Shown: in pieces, positions 28,707 to 35,776 of the stretch | Layout of the letters: each line of letters starts with the position of its first letter | How positions within the stretch are numbered: position 1 is the first letter of the stretch | Assembly: GCA_029202545.1 (NCBI GenBank) | Contig: CP119311.1 | Location: 6,262,001-6,326,000, forward strand | Direction of reading: 5' to 3' | Length of the DNA stretch: 64,000 nt | Origin: Candidatus Pseudobacter hemicellulosilyticus | Lineage (GTDB): Bacteria > Bacteroidota > Bacteroidia > Chitinophagales > Chitinophagaceae | Position numbers and translations under genes: made by a program | The notes under the pieces: model-generated | The model's input: the letters and a program-made list of their open reading frames with translations, nothing else | What the model was told of the DNA's origin: nothing | The model's database searches: none

Positions 28707-28720
28707 CTAAATCGTTTTAG
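28707..28720. promoter_or_regulatory. LacI-family operator upstream of susC
   Basis: CTAAATCGTTTTAG, identical to 23763-23776; here the flanks extend the inverted repeat to GCTAAA...TTTAGC. It lies 91 bases before the susC start. Confidence 0.75.
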
Positions 28721-28910
28721 CCTTTCAGCTTAAAAAAAATAATATGTTTATTTCAGGCTATTCTTGTTTGTGAATTGCTATACATTTTTACAGACCAGAG
28801 AATTGCTGACGGTAAAGGGAGTGTTCATCCGTAGTACGGGGTGGAGCGTTTACATAGAGTCGTAGTAGGAAAGGGTATACGGTTGGGGATAGGAAACCAA
28901 TATTACAATA

Positions 28911-28924
28911 CTAAACCGGTTTTG
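28911..28924. promoter_or_regulatory. possible third, weaker LacI-type operator
   Basis: CTAAACCGGTTTTG shares the CTAAA, central CG and TTT positions with the two operators. It lies in the 454-base gap between the regulator gene and susC, otherwise without recognisable features. It could be chance. Confidence 0.25.
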
Positions 28925-29070
28925 CAAAATAAAGTAAGCTGCAGGATACTGAAGGCAGGCATGGGCTATTGCTGGTCCGCTCAGCAAAGTCTATACCGGA
29001 TGGCTACCTGTATCTTGTTAATAAAGTGATCCTCTGCTGTTGGGTATAAAGCCGGAGAAGTTGCGCCAGG

Positions 29071-30096
29071 TTATTTCACTGTAGACCCGCGTAACACGAA
29101 CTTTGCTGCAAGCTGGACCTGTTTTTTTGTGGAACTGGTCTTGCTTTTGCCCAGCTGATCCATGAGCAGGTGAACGGCTTTTTTGCCGATCTCTTCCACT
29201 GGCTGCTGGATCACCGTTATACCGGGAAGATATAACCTGAAAATGTCATGATCGTCAAAGCAGACCATGGCCAGGTCGTCCGGGATGCGCAGCCCGGCGT
29301 CACGGATACATTCCAGGCCCAGGATGCCCAGGTAGTTGGTGGCAAAGAAAACGGCGTCCAGTTCCTGTTCCAGCATATAGGTAAGGATCTGCTGGATCAT
29401 TTTTTCTTTGGGCAGGTTATAGTCGAGCTGGAGAATGAATTTCTTTCTTTTCTGTTTACCGGTACCGGCTCCGGCAATGGCGTCAACATAGGCTGCTTCC
29501 CGTTGCTCCATATGGTGGAGGGGCAGGTTGACCGTAATAAAACCGATGCGCTGGAAACCTTTGGACAGGAGGTGTTTCATGCCCTTCATCACGCCGTCAT
29601 AGTTATCTACCAGTACATGGGCGATGTCCAGGTTGGGGAAGAACCGGTCCATGAGGACCATGGGCTTCTGCTGGTCGGCCAGCAGCTCAATATCCTTCTG
29701 CATGCCCTGGGTGGGGGTAATCAGGAAGCCGTCCACCTGGCGCTGGGCCAGCATACGGAGCAGTTCCTGGCCTTTGGTGTTATTGTTCTCGGTACTGCAG
29801 TAGACCACACGGTAGCCGAAAATTTCGGCCTCGTCCTCGATGGTCTTGGCCAGGAGGGAGAAAAAGTTATTGGATATATCCTCTACCAGCAGGCCGATGA
29901 TCTTGGTCTGACCTGTACGCAGGCTGACGGCCACCTGGTTAGGCTGGTAGCCCAGCTTTTTGGCGGTGGCCAGCACTTTCTTCTTGAGGGCCTCGCTGAT
30001 GCGCATCTGGCTGGCTTTACCGTTCAGGATGAAGGACACCGTGGAGGTGGAAGCGCCGGTGATGCTGGCGATATCTTTGAGGGATACTTTTTTCAT
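29071..30096 (-). CDS. LacI-family transcriptional regulator of the mannoside locus
   Basis: A 341-residue regulator: N-terminal LacI helix-turn-helix (VSLKDIASITGASTSTVSFILNG, about residues 3-25, family form) with hinge helix PNQVAVSLRTGQT, then a periplasmic-binding-protein-like sugar domain (IIGLLVEDISNNFFS onward; DAVFFATNYLGILGLE; PDDLAMVCFDDHDIFRLYLPGITVIQQP). Such proteins change DNA binding on sugar binding. It starts 134 bases after rplL, behind the rplL terminator, and precedes susC. The putative operators (identical 14-mers) are upstream of susC and of the GH92 genes, not in front of its own gene. The choice of LacI type rather than a hybrid two-component sensor or anti-sigma system is notable for a mannoside locus. 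Confidence 0.93.
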   Translation of the reverse strand: MKKVSLKDIASITGASTSTVSFILNGKASQMRISEALKKKVLATAKKLGYQPNQVAVSLRTGQTKIIGLLVEDISNNFFSLLAKTIEDEAEIFGYRVVYCSTENNNTKGQELLRMLAQRQVDGFLITPTQGMQKDIELLADQQKPMVLMDRFFPNLDIAHVLVDNYDGVMKGMKHLLSKGFQRIGFITVNLPLHHMEQREAAYVDAIAGAGTGKQKRKKFILQLDYNLPKEKMIQQILTYMLEQELDAVFFATNYLGILGLECIRDAGLRIPDDLAMVCFDDHDIFRLYLPGITVIQQPVEEIGKKAVHLLMDQLGKSKTSSTKKQVQLAAKFVLRGSTVK

Positions 30097-30172
30097 ATTT
30101 GTTTTTTACCTGGCCATGGGGGCTGGCGGTCAGCCATTCCGGGGTCAAGATACAATATGCCGGGGAATTCAT

Positions 30173-30200
30173 AAAAAAAGCCCCGGGGGATACCCGGGGC
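30173..30200 (-). terminator. terminator after rplL
   Basis: On the minus strand GCCCCGGG (30200-30193) pairs with CCCGGGGC (30187-30180), five-base loop, followed by seven T. It ends the rplKAJL unit before the inserted locus. Confidence 0.88.
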
Positions 30201-30229
30201 CTATACAGCGTTTAAAACGCCTGAAAAGA

Positions 30230-30610
30230 TTACTGAATTTCAACGTCAGCACCTGCTTCTTTCAGTTTAGCAGCCAGACCTTCTGCGTCGGCTTTGCTAA
30301 CACCTTCTTTAACAGGCTTGGGAGCGCCGTCTACCAGGTCTTTAGCTTCTTTCAGACCGAGACCAGTCAGGTCTTTCACGATCTTAACAACGTTCAGCTT
30401 GTTAGCGCCGCCGTTTTTCAGGATCACGTTGAAAGAAGTTTTTTCTTCTGCAGCGGGAGCGGCAGCAGCGGGACCAGCAACAGCTACTGCAGCAGCAGCA
30501 GGCTCGATTCCGTACTCATCTTTCAGGATCTTAGCTAATTCGTTTACTTCTTTAACAGTCAGGTTAACCAGCTGTTCTGCAAATGCTTTCAGATCTGCCA
30601 TAGTTGTCAA
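30230..30610 (-). CDS. rplL: large ribosomal subunit protein bL12 (L7/L12)
   Basis: The 126-residue stalk protein that recruits translation GTPases to the ribosome. The N-terminal dimerisation helices, the alanine-rich hinge (AAAAVAVAGPAAAAPAAEE region) and the C-terminal domain (EKTSFNVILKNGGANKLNVVKIVK in family form; GLGLKEAKDLVDGAPKPVKEGV) are all visible. It lies 85 bases after rplJ and is followed by a strong terminator and then by the LacI regulator gene instead of rpoB. Confidence 0.98.
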   Translation of the reverse strand: MTTMADLKAFAEQLVNLTVKEVNELAKILKDEYGIEPAAAAVAVAGPAAAAPAAEEKTSFNVILKNGGANKLNVVKIVKDLTGLGLKEAKDLVDGAPKPVKEGVSKADAEGLAAKLKEAGADVEIQ

Positions 30611-30695
30611 ATTTTTTCCGCCTTCATTGCCTGTGCTCCGGCGGATTGTTTTAAAAAAATACTAACTCCAGGCCGAGTTAATGTTGTATAAAAAA

Positions 30696-31232
30696 TTAGT
30701 TCTCTCTTTCTTCCAGTGCTTTTACCAGGGAAGCCAGTTTGTTGCCGGCGTTCAGGCCGCTGATAACATTCTTGGCGGGGCTTTGCAGCAGACCGATGAT
30801 CTCGCCAATGAGGTCGTTCTTGCTCTTCAGCGCTACGAGAGCCTGCAGCTGATCGTCTCCTTCAAATACGTCGCCATCGATGAAGGCAGCTTTCAGTACG
30901 GGTTTGTCGTCTTTGCCTTTACCTGCAGCTTTTCTGAAATCAGAAATGATCAGGGCGGGCTCTTTGGCGTTCTCAGAGAACATCAGGGCCGTAACACCGT
31001 TCAGGGATTCAAACACACCGTTGTAGCGGGTGCTGTCCAGGCTTTCCAGTGCTTTACGGATCAGGGTGTTCTTGGCTACTTTCATTTCAACTTTCTTGTT
31101 GAAACAAATGCTGCGCAGTTTCCCGATCTGTGCAACAGAGAGGGATTCAGTATTGGTGATGTAGAAATTGTTGTACTGAGAGAATTTCTCTTTCAGTGCC
31201 TCAATTACTTCGTTCTTTTCTTGCTTGTTCAT
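30696..31232 (-). CDS. rplJ: large ribosomal subunit protein uL10
   Basis: The 178-residue stalk base protein that anchors bL12 dimers. Features: N-terminal NKQEKNEVIEALKEKFSQYNNFYI in family form, the core KNTLIRKALESLD, and the C-terminal helix for bL12 attachment (SLVKALEEREN). It is in the standard order between rplA and rplL with a 69-base gap before it, where autoregulation by uL10-bL12 usually acts; no specific structure could be confirmed there. Confidence 0.97.
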   Translation of the reverse strand: MNKQEKNEVIEALKEKFSQYNNFYITNTESLSVAQIGKLRSICFNKKVEMKVAKNTLIRKALESLDSTRYNGVFESLNGVTALMFSENAKEPALIISDFRKAAGKGKDDKPVLKAAFIDGDVFEGDDQLQALVALKSKNDLIGEIIGLLQSPAKNVISGLNAGNKLASLVKALEEREN

Positions 31233-31301
31233 ACTCGAATGTTTTGATGGTCCCGCTTACTGGCCGATCCAGGGGATGGGCCGCCCGGCGTTACCTGTTG
31301 T

Positions 31302-31994
31302 TTAGTTCATCAATGATTTGGTTTCAACAGCAATACCAGGGCTCATGGAACTGGCCATGAATAAGCTCTTCAGGTAAGTACCTTTTGCGGAAGAGGGTTT
31401 TGCCTTGATGATAGCATTGATAAATTCCTGGCTGTTCTCAATGATCTTTTCGGGGCTGAAGCTTACACGGCCAACAGAAGCATGTACGATACCTGCTTTG
31501 TCAACTTTGAAAGCGATCTTACCGCCTTTTACTTCATTCACTGCGGCAGCCACGTCATTGGTAACGGTGCCGGTTTTGGGATTGGGCATCAGGTTACGGG
31601 GACCGAGGATCTTACCGAGTTTACCGATCTTAGGCATTACAGCCGGAGTGGCCACAATTACATCGATATCAACCCAGCCACCTTCAATCTTGGAAACAAA
31701 TTCGTCCAGACCTACGTAATCGGCGCCGGCTGCTTTGGCATCGGCTTCTTTATCGGGTGTGCAGAGCACGAGTACTCTCTTGGTTTTACCGGTTCCGTGG
31801 GGCAGGGTCACTGTACCGCGGATAGCCTGATCAGCTTTCTTGGGATCCACACCCAGACGGATATGAATATCAACAGAAGCGTCAAATTTGGTAGTGTTCA
31901 CCTCTTTTACCAGGCCGGCGGCCTCTTTCAGTGAGTACACTTTATTTTTATCGAGCTTGGTGTCAGCTACTTTTCTTTTTTTGGGGATTGCCAT
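31302..31994 (-). CDS. rplA: large ribosomal subunit protein uL1
   Basis: The 230-residue L1-stalk protein that helps move deacylated tRNA out of the E site and in many bacteria represses its own operon. Diagnostic segments: DASVDIHIRLGVDPKKADQAIRG (family form), GPRNLMPNPKTGTV near residue 130 and the C-terminal GTYLKSLFMASSMSPGI. Normal length and position directly after rplK. Confidence 0.97.
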   Translation of the reverse strand: MAIPKKRKVADTKLDKNKVYSLKEAAGLVKEVNTTKFDASVDIHIRLGVDPKKADQAIRGTVTLPHGTGKTKRVLVLCTPDKEADAKAAGADYVGLDEFVSKIEGGWVDIDVIVATPAVMPKIGKLGKILGPRNLMPNPKTGTVTNDVAAAVNEVKGGKIAFKVDKAGIVHASVGRVSFSPEKIIENSQEFINAIIKAKPSSAKGTYLKSLFMASSMSPGIAVETKSLMN

Positions 31995-32084
31995 TGTCTT
32001 TCGTTTTTTGATGTTGCTTCCTCCTGGTTACTCCCTGGTCATGGTTCAGCATGCTGCGGAGTGCGCGGGGCGAAGCGTGAACAA

Positions 32085-32531
32085 TTAATTATTTTCCCAG
32101 GGAGCCTGGCCGTCTACGGTAAGACCCATACTGCGGGCAGTACCGGCAACCATTTTCATGGCACTTTCCAGGGTGAAACAATTCAGGTCAGGCATCTTGT
32201 CTTTGGCAATAGCCTCAACCTGGCTCCAGTTCACTTTACCCACCTTGTTACGATTGGGCTCTTTGGAACCGCTCTGCAATTTGGCAGCTTCCAGGAGCTG
32301 AACGGCAGCAGGAGGGGTCTTGATGATAAAATCGAAAGACTTGTCGGAGTAAACAGTGATCAATACGGGGAGAACTTTGCCCACTTTCTCTTGTGTACGG
32401 GCGTTGAACTGCTTACAGAATTCCATGATATTAACACCCTTGGAACCTAATGCAGGACCTACAGGAGGTGCAGGATTGGCCTGGCCACCTTTCACCTGCA
32501 GCTTTACGAAGCCGGTAATTTCTTTTGCCAT
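32085..32531 (-). CDS. rplK: large ribosomal subunit protein uL11
   Basis: The 148-residue protein of the GTPase-associated centre. Visible: VKLQVKGGQANPAPPVGPALGSKGVNIMEFCKQFN (family form; the proline-rich NPAPPVGPALG hinge region), DFIIKTPPA and the C-terminal GTARSMGLTVDG. It starts the rplKAJL unit. Usually nusG lies immediately upstream; here about 2.3 kb separate them. Confidence 0.97.
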   Translation of the reverse strand: MAKEITGFVKLQVKGGQANPAPPVGPALGSKGVNIMEFCKQFNARTQEKVGKVLPVLITVYSDKSFDFIIKTPPAAVQLLEAAKLQSGSKEPNRNKVGKVNWSQVEAIAKDKMPDLNCFTLESAMKMVAGTARSMGLTVDGQAPWENN

Positions 32532-32555
32532 CTTATTTGATTTATTGGTTCAAAC

Positions 32556-32574
32556 GTCCGGGATTTGCCCGGAC
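32556..32574 (-). promoter_or_regulatory. hairpin in the rplK leader
   Basis: GTCCGGG-ATTTG-CCCGGAC, a perfect seven-pair stem 25 bases upstream of the rplK ATG within the predicted leader. No T run follows on either strand, so it is not a terminator. It could serve r-protein feedback or mRNA stability. Confidence 0.4.
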
Positions 32575-32733
32575 TCCCAAGTTCATCCTATCGTCCGCCG
32601 CTGCTTTTTGCCTGTTGGACCGGGGTTTCAGACCAGGTACCGCGGAACATATCCGTCAGTACTCCGTTGGTTTCCCGGGCTTTGGGCCGGCTTTGCCGGA
32701 ACGAATCTGTAAAGAACTTTTCAATTGGGGTTG

Positions 32734-32741
32734 CAAAGGTA
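32734..32741 (-). promoter_or_regulatory. probable -7 box of the rplKAJL promoter
   Basis: The minus strand reads TACCTTTG (exact TAnnTTTG), about 200 bases upstream of rplK. The -33 box is not clear. An own promoter is expected because the unit is separated from nusG. Confidence 0.5.
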
Positions 32742-33125
32742 GCGAAAATACTGACAAAACAGGCTTTCCGGCAGCTTTTTTTTAGCGGGAATAGCAGCCC
32801 TGGCCGGCGATCCGGAGAAATGGGACTGGCCATAGAGGATCCGGACAGGTGGTAGTGATAAGGAGCCCTGAAAAAAGCAATTTGGGACGAACCAATGGGG
32901 CAGAAAGTATTCCGGGCAGATGGTGCAATGCCTGGGAAAAATAGCAGCCCTGAGCCCGTAGGAAGGGGTGTAGCGGGAGCTGTGGGTTGCAAGCTCCCCC
33001 CGGTTGCAGGGCTGGCATTTACCAGGCGTATGCCTGTTAAACCAGTACACACGGCCAACAATGCCATCGGCATTTGTGCTATGGATGGCAATGTATGGGA
33101 ATGGTGGTGCAGGAGGCAAGTGCAA

Positions 33126-33152
33126 GCCGTCCTGCTACAGATGCAGGACGGC
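33126..33152. repeat. perfect 10-bp hairpin, copy 1
   Basis: GCCGTCCTGC-TACAGAT-GCAGGACGGC. The identical 27 bases recur at 33267-33293. No T run follows, so it is not a simple terminator. Confidence 0.6.
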
Positions 33153-33266
33153 AAGTTCCCAGAAGTATGCTCTTTAAACCGGTATACCCGGCCGGCAATA
33201 TCACCCGGCTCCTGTACTATGGATGGCAATGTATGGGAATGGTGGTGGTGCAGGAGGCAAGTGCAA

Positions 33267-33293
33267 GCCGTCCTGCTACAGATGCAGGACGGC
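33267..33293. repeat. perfect 10-bp hairpin, copy 2
   Basis: Same stem and seven-base loop as 33126-33152, in the second unit of the tandem repeat. Confidence 0.6.
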
Positions 33294-33960
33294 AAGTTCC
33301 CAGGCATACGGCCGTCAAGCCGATACACCCCGCCAGCAATATCACCCGGCTCCTGTACTATGAAAGGCAATGTTTGGGAATGGTGGTGCAGCCTGCTCCA
33401 GCCCTGTTCTTGTTGCAGGCGTTTGATCCAGGCTGGCGAATGGACCTGCCCCTCCCCTGCCCGGTAGTTGAAGCTGCATTTTGCTGCTGCCGGCAACTGT
33501 TGTTTCAGCACTGGTTCCGGCCGGCAAAAACGGTGGGCGGCATGGAATCCTCCATGTCCGGCAAGAATGCTGGCCGCAGGTCTGCCGCAATCTTGTTGTC
33601 TGCTTCTTCTGGGCCCGTAATAGCGGGTATCTTTTCCACATGCTTACAGGCAATTCGAGCCCTTGTCTTCTACCGGTGAAGGCGGTGAATATGCTGCTCC
33701 GGGATACAGCACTCCGTTGCTGCCCGTTTATCCGGCAGCCGCTCCCCGCGCGGACTTCAGGGCTTTCCTGTTAAGTGGCTCCACTGTGCCGGGGGCCATT
33801 TTTCGTTCAGGGAGCAGTGCAACTGCAGGGGCAGGCATGGCATTTGATTCAATGTTTATATGAGTTTTTTATTTTTTGAAATTTTCTACGTAGCTTTTGC
33901 ATTCGATTATCATATCTTTCCACGTCAATTTTACCAACAACTATAAAAACACATCACACT

Positions 33961-34500
33961 ATGGCCAAAGCAAAGAAGAAAGCAGCAAAAAAGGCTGCAC
34001 CGAAAAAAGCGGCGCCTAAGAAGGCAGCTAAAAAAGCAGCACCAAAAAAAGCCGCTAAGAAAGCAGCACCTGCTAAAAAAGCAGCCAAGAAAGCAGCGCC
34101 TAAGGCAGCTCCCAAAAAAGCCGCTAAAAAAGCAGCACCAAAAAAGGCAGCTAAGAAAGCCGCTCCTAAGAAGGCTGCTCCTAAAAAAGCCGCTAAGAAA
34201 GCAGCGCCTAAAGCAGCTCCGAAGAAAGCCGCTCCTGCTAAAAAAGCCGCCAAGAAAGCAGCACCTAAAGCAGCTCCGAAGGCAGCGCCTAAAGCAGCTC
34301 CCAAAAAAGCAGTACCTGCACCTGCTAAGAAAGCTCCTGCAAAGAAAGCCAAGAAAGCAGCACCGAAACCCAAAATACAAGCGCCCGCTCCTCCTGAAGA
34401 AGCGCCCATTACAACGCCGGAACAGGAACCCGGAGCGCCTACTACATTTGATTTCGGTAACACCGATGATCAGAACGGCAACGACGAAGAGAACAACTAA
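33961..34500 (+). CDS. histone H1-like Lys/Ala/Pro-rich DNA-binding protein
   Basis: A 179-residue protein. Residues 1 to about 140 consist almost only of Lys, Ala and Pro in irregular repeats of the AAKKAAPKKAAP type, like the tail of eukaryotic H1 and bacterial histone H1-like proteins. The last 40 residues are different: proline-rich, then acidic and polar (TFDFGNTDDQNGNDEENN). Expected role: non-specific DNA or RNA binding and nucleoid compaction by charge, with the acidic tail tuning affinity. It is the only plus-strand gene between rplK and nusG, and has its own terminator. Repeat number is likely variable between strains. Function is inferred from composition only. Confidence 0.8.
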   Translation: MAKAKKKAAKKAAPKKAAPKKAAKKAAPKKAAKKAAPAKKAAKKAAPKAAPKKAAKKAAPKKAAKKAAPKKAAPKKAAKKAAPKAAPKKAAPAKKAAKKAAPKAAPKAAPKAAPKKAVPAPAKKAPAKKAKKAAPKPKIQAPAPPEEAPITTPEQEPGAPTTFDFGNTDDQNGNDEENN

Positions 34501-34521
34501 GTCGGGGTTTTTAAAAGTGTC

Positions 34522-34555
34522 AAGCCTTCGCGTGAAGAACGGGAAGGCTTTTTTT
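34522..34555 (+). terminator. terminator after the H1-like gene
   Basis: AAGCCTTC (34522-34529) pairs with GAAGGCTT (34543-34550), followed by five more T. The loop can form an inner TTC/GAA pair. Confidence 0.75.
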
Positions 34556-34752
34556 ATGGCGCACAAATTGCGGGAACCAACCGCTGCATGAGCCTTTGCC
34601 GGGGCTCGTTTTTAAAAGGTAAACTAATCGCTGTCCGGCGGCAGCTTTCACTGGAAAGCCCGCCAACCGGGGCATCCCGGCCGGGCAGAAAGGAGGCTGT
34701 TCAACTGGGGAATACTGTACAAACAAACCAGTACAGATTCCCGGCCGGGCAT

Positions 34753-34780
34753 AAAAAAACCACAGCGACTGCTGTGGTTT
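34753..34780 (-). terminator. terminator after nusG
   Basis: On the minus strand AAACCACAGC (34780-34771) pairs perfectly with GCTGTGGTTT (34766-34757), loop AGTC, followed by T residues. The gap 34556-34801 otherwise holds only two copies of CCCGGCCGGG (near 34676 and 34739). Confidence 0.88.
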
Positions 34781-34801
34781 CTATAATTTGTACAGAAAGA
34801 T

Positions 34802-35380
34802 TTAGCTTAATTTCTCTACCTGCATGTAATTCAGCTCTACCGGTGTGGAACGACCGAAGATCTTTACGGTCACTTTCAGCTTTTTCTTTTCGTCGTTCAC
34901 CTCTTCGATGATACCGTTGAAATCGTTGAAAGGTCCTTCAATGATCTTAATGGTCTCGCCAACAATGAACGGCTCAATCATGCTTACGCCGCCGGCTTCA
35001 GCCATTTCATCCATTTTACCCAGCATCTTGTTCACTTCCGCTTTACGGAGGGCAATAGGATTCTCCTTTCCCAGGAAATGGATAACGTTGGTTGTATTCT
35101 TAATGGCTTCCCGCAGATCATCAGACAGCTTGCCGTCGGTCACTTCAATCATTACATAACCGGGATAATAGTTCCTTTCCCGCATTACTTTTTTGCCATT
35201 CTGCACCTTGTAGACCTTCTCAACCGGCAGAAAAACCTGCTTAACAACTTCGCCCCAGCCGCCACGGGAAATTTCCTTATCCAGGTACTCTTTTACCTTG
35301 CGCTCTTTGCCGCTCACCACCCGTAGCACATACCACTTGGTTTCCTGTTGTTGCGTTGTAGCTTGTTGTTCCTGTTCCAT
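34802..35380 (-). CDS. nusG: transcription termination/antitermination factor NusG
   Basis: NusG binds RNA polymerase and couples it to Rho or to ribosomes. The start at 35380 (MEQEQQATTQQQETKWYVLRV) gives 192 residues; a longer frame adds 45 residues that overlap secE and match nothing. The NGN domain (KWYVLRVVSGKERKVKEYL, YYPGYVMIEV) spans about residues 15-115 and the KOW domain (VGETIKIIEGPFNDFNGIIEEV in family form) the C-terminal part. Its ATG shares one base with the secE stop codon (TAATG), indicating translational coupling. Confidence 0.96.
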   Translation of the reverse strand: MEQEQQATTQQQETKWYVLRVVSGKERKVKEYLDKEISRGGWGEVVKQVFLPVEKVYKVQNGKKVMRERNYYPGYVMIEVTDGKLSDDLREAIKNTTNVIHFLGKENPIALRKAEVNKMLGKMDEMAEAGGVSMIEPFIVGETIKIIEGPFNDFNGIIEEVNDEKKKLKVTVKIFGRSTPVELNYMQVEKLS

Positions 35381-35574
35381 TAGTGAATTAATGAATAAAT
35401 GAATTTGAGGCCGGACTGGGCAACGAGGTCCATTACCCATACAATAGCTGTAATGAGCAGAGTGGCAACCAGCACAATCAGGGTAGATTGCTGCAACTGG
35501 GTCCATGTTGGCCAACTAACCTTCTCTAGCAGTTCCTTATAGGATTCCCTGAAGTAGGTTGTTACTTTATTCAT
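35380..35574 (-). CDS. secE: preprotein translocase subunit SecE
   Basis: A 64-residue single-span membrane protein that clamps SecY in the SecYEG translocon. The conserved cytoplasmic amphipathic helix ends in KVSWPTWTQLQQSTLIVL, then one membrane helix (VLVATLLITAIVWVMDLV). The short form is normal outside Enterobacteria. It follows tRNA-Trp and overlaps nusG by one base. Confidence 0.96.
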   Translation of the reverse strand: MNKVTTYFRESYKELLEKVSWPTWTQLQQSTLIVLVATLLITAIVWVMDLVAQSGLKFIYSLIH

Positions 35575-35600
35575 GATAGGATTGTTAATACTTTAAAGAG

Positions 35601-35671
35601 CACGGGTACTAGGATTCGAACCCAGATCTAAGGTTTTGGAGACCTCTATTCTACCGTTGAACTATACCCGT
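35601..35671 (-). tRNA. tRNA-Trp (anticodon CCA)
   Basis: On the minus strand acceptor ACGGGTA pairs with TACCCGT; anticodon stem GAGGT/ACCTT with loop CTCCAAA gives CCA; T loop GGGTTCGAATCC. Discriminator G, no encoded CCA. It lies between tuf and secE, a common Bacteroidetes arrangement. Confidence 0.95.
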
Positions 35672-35673
35672 AT

Positions 35674-35760
35674 AAAAGCCATTAGAGTCAGCGATCAGCT
35701 ATTTAGCAAATATACTTAAAACCAGGGCTAACAGCTAAAAGCAAAACGCTAATGGCTTTT
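35674..35760 (-). repeat. 12-bp inverted repeat between tuf and tRNA-Trp
   Basis: AAAAGCCATTAG (35674-35685) and CTAATGGCTTTT (35749-35760) are perfect complements 63 bases apart. The structure lies after the tuf stop codon and immediately before tRNA-Trp, so it could be a weak terminator or an RNA-processing stem. Confidence 0.5.
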
Positions 35761-35776
35761 TAGTATTGAGAATTAA

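Larger units (their letters stand above)
33039..33390 (+). repeat. three tandem copies of a 137-141 bp unit encoding an FGE-sulfatase-like motif
   Basis: Copies start at 33039, 33176 and 33317 (a KPV or KPI codon triplet). Copy 1 reads KPVHTANNAIGICAMDGNVWEWW in one frame; in formylglycine-generating-enzyme/SUMF domains the same place reads like KPV...NAFGLYDMxGNVWEW. Copies 2 and 3 have one extra base between the KPV part and the M(D/K)GNVWEWW part, so they are frameshifted. Copy 3 shows a silent change in the Val codon. The unit looks like a duplicated relic of an FGE-domain gene, not a working gene. Confidence 0.5.
32742..33960. other. 1.2-kb non-coding region with decayed repeats between rplK and the H1-like gene
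   Basis: Several long open frames exist on both strands, but none has a start signal, known domain or plausible composition; they exist because the region is GC-rich and repetitive. The recognisable content is a tandem repeat at 33039-33390 with a formylglycine-enzyme-like motif, two copies of a perfect hairpin, and a short repeated stretch AATAGCAGCCCTG (about 32790 and 32940). The right end (33841-33960) is AT-rich and probably holds the promoter of the H1-like gene, for example TTTG at 33843 with TATTTTTTG at 33870. Confidence 0.5.

Noticed and set aside
33039..33390. Diversity-generating retroelement target
   Set aside because: The GNVWEW motif fits the fold used by such targets, but there is no reverse transcriptase, no template repeat with A-specific changes, and the frames are broken.
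33039..33390. CRISPR array
   Set aside because: Only three long, unequal, diverged units without short regular repeats and spacers; no cas genes. No other CRISPR-like pattern was seen in the window.
32588..33511. A 307-codon minus-strand open frame upstream of rplK
   Set aside because: It covers the predicted rplK promoter, the tandem repeats and low-complexity His/Ser/Pro stretches; no start signal or domain. It is a by-product of the GC-rich repeat region.
33931..34566. Two long minus-strand frames opposite the H1-like gene
   Set aside because: They are the reverse of the Lys/Ala codon repeats and give Cys/Phe/Arg or Ala/Gly/Phe low-complexity strings. The plus-strand frame has a start, a terminator and a sensible C-terminal tail.
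35381..35515. 45-residue N-terminal extension of NusG
   Set aside because: It overlaps secE in another frame and matches no NusG; the ATG at 35380 overlaps the secE stop and starts the conserved protein.
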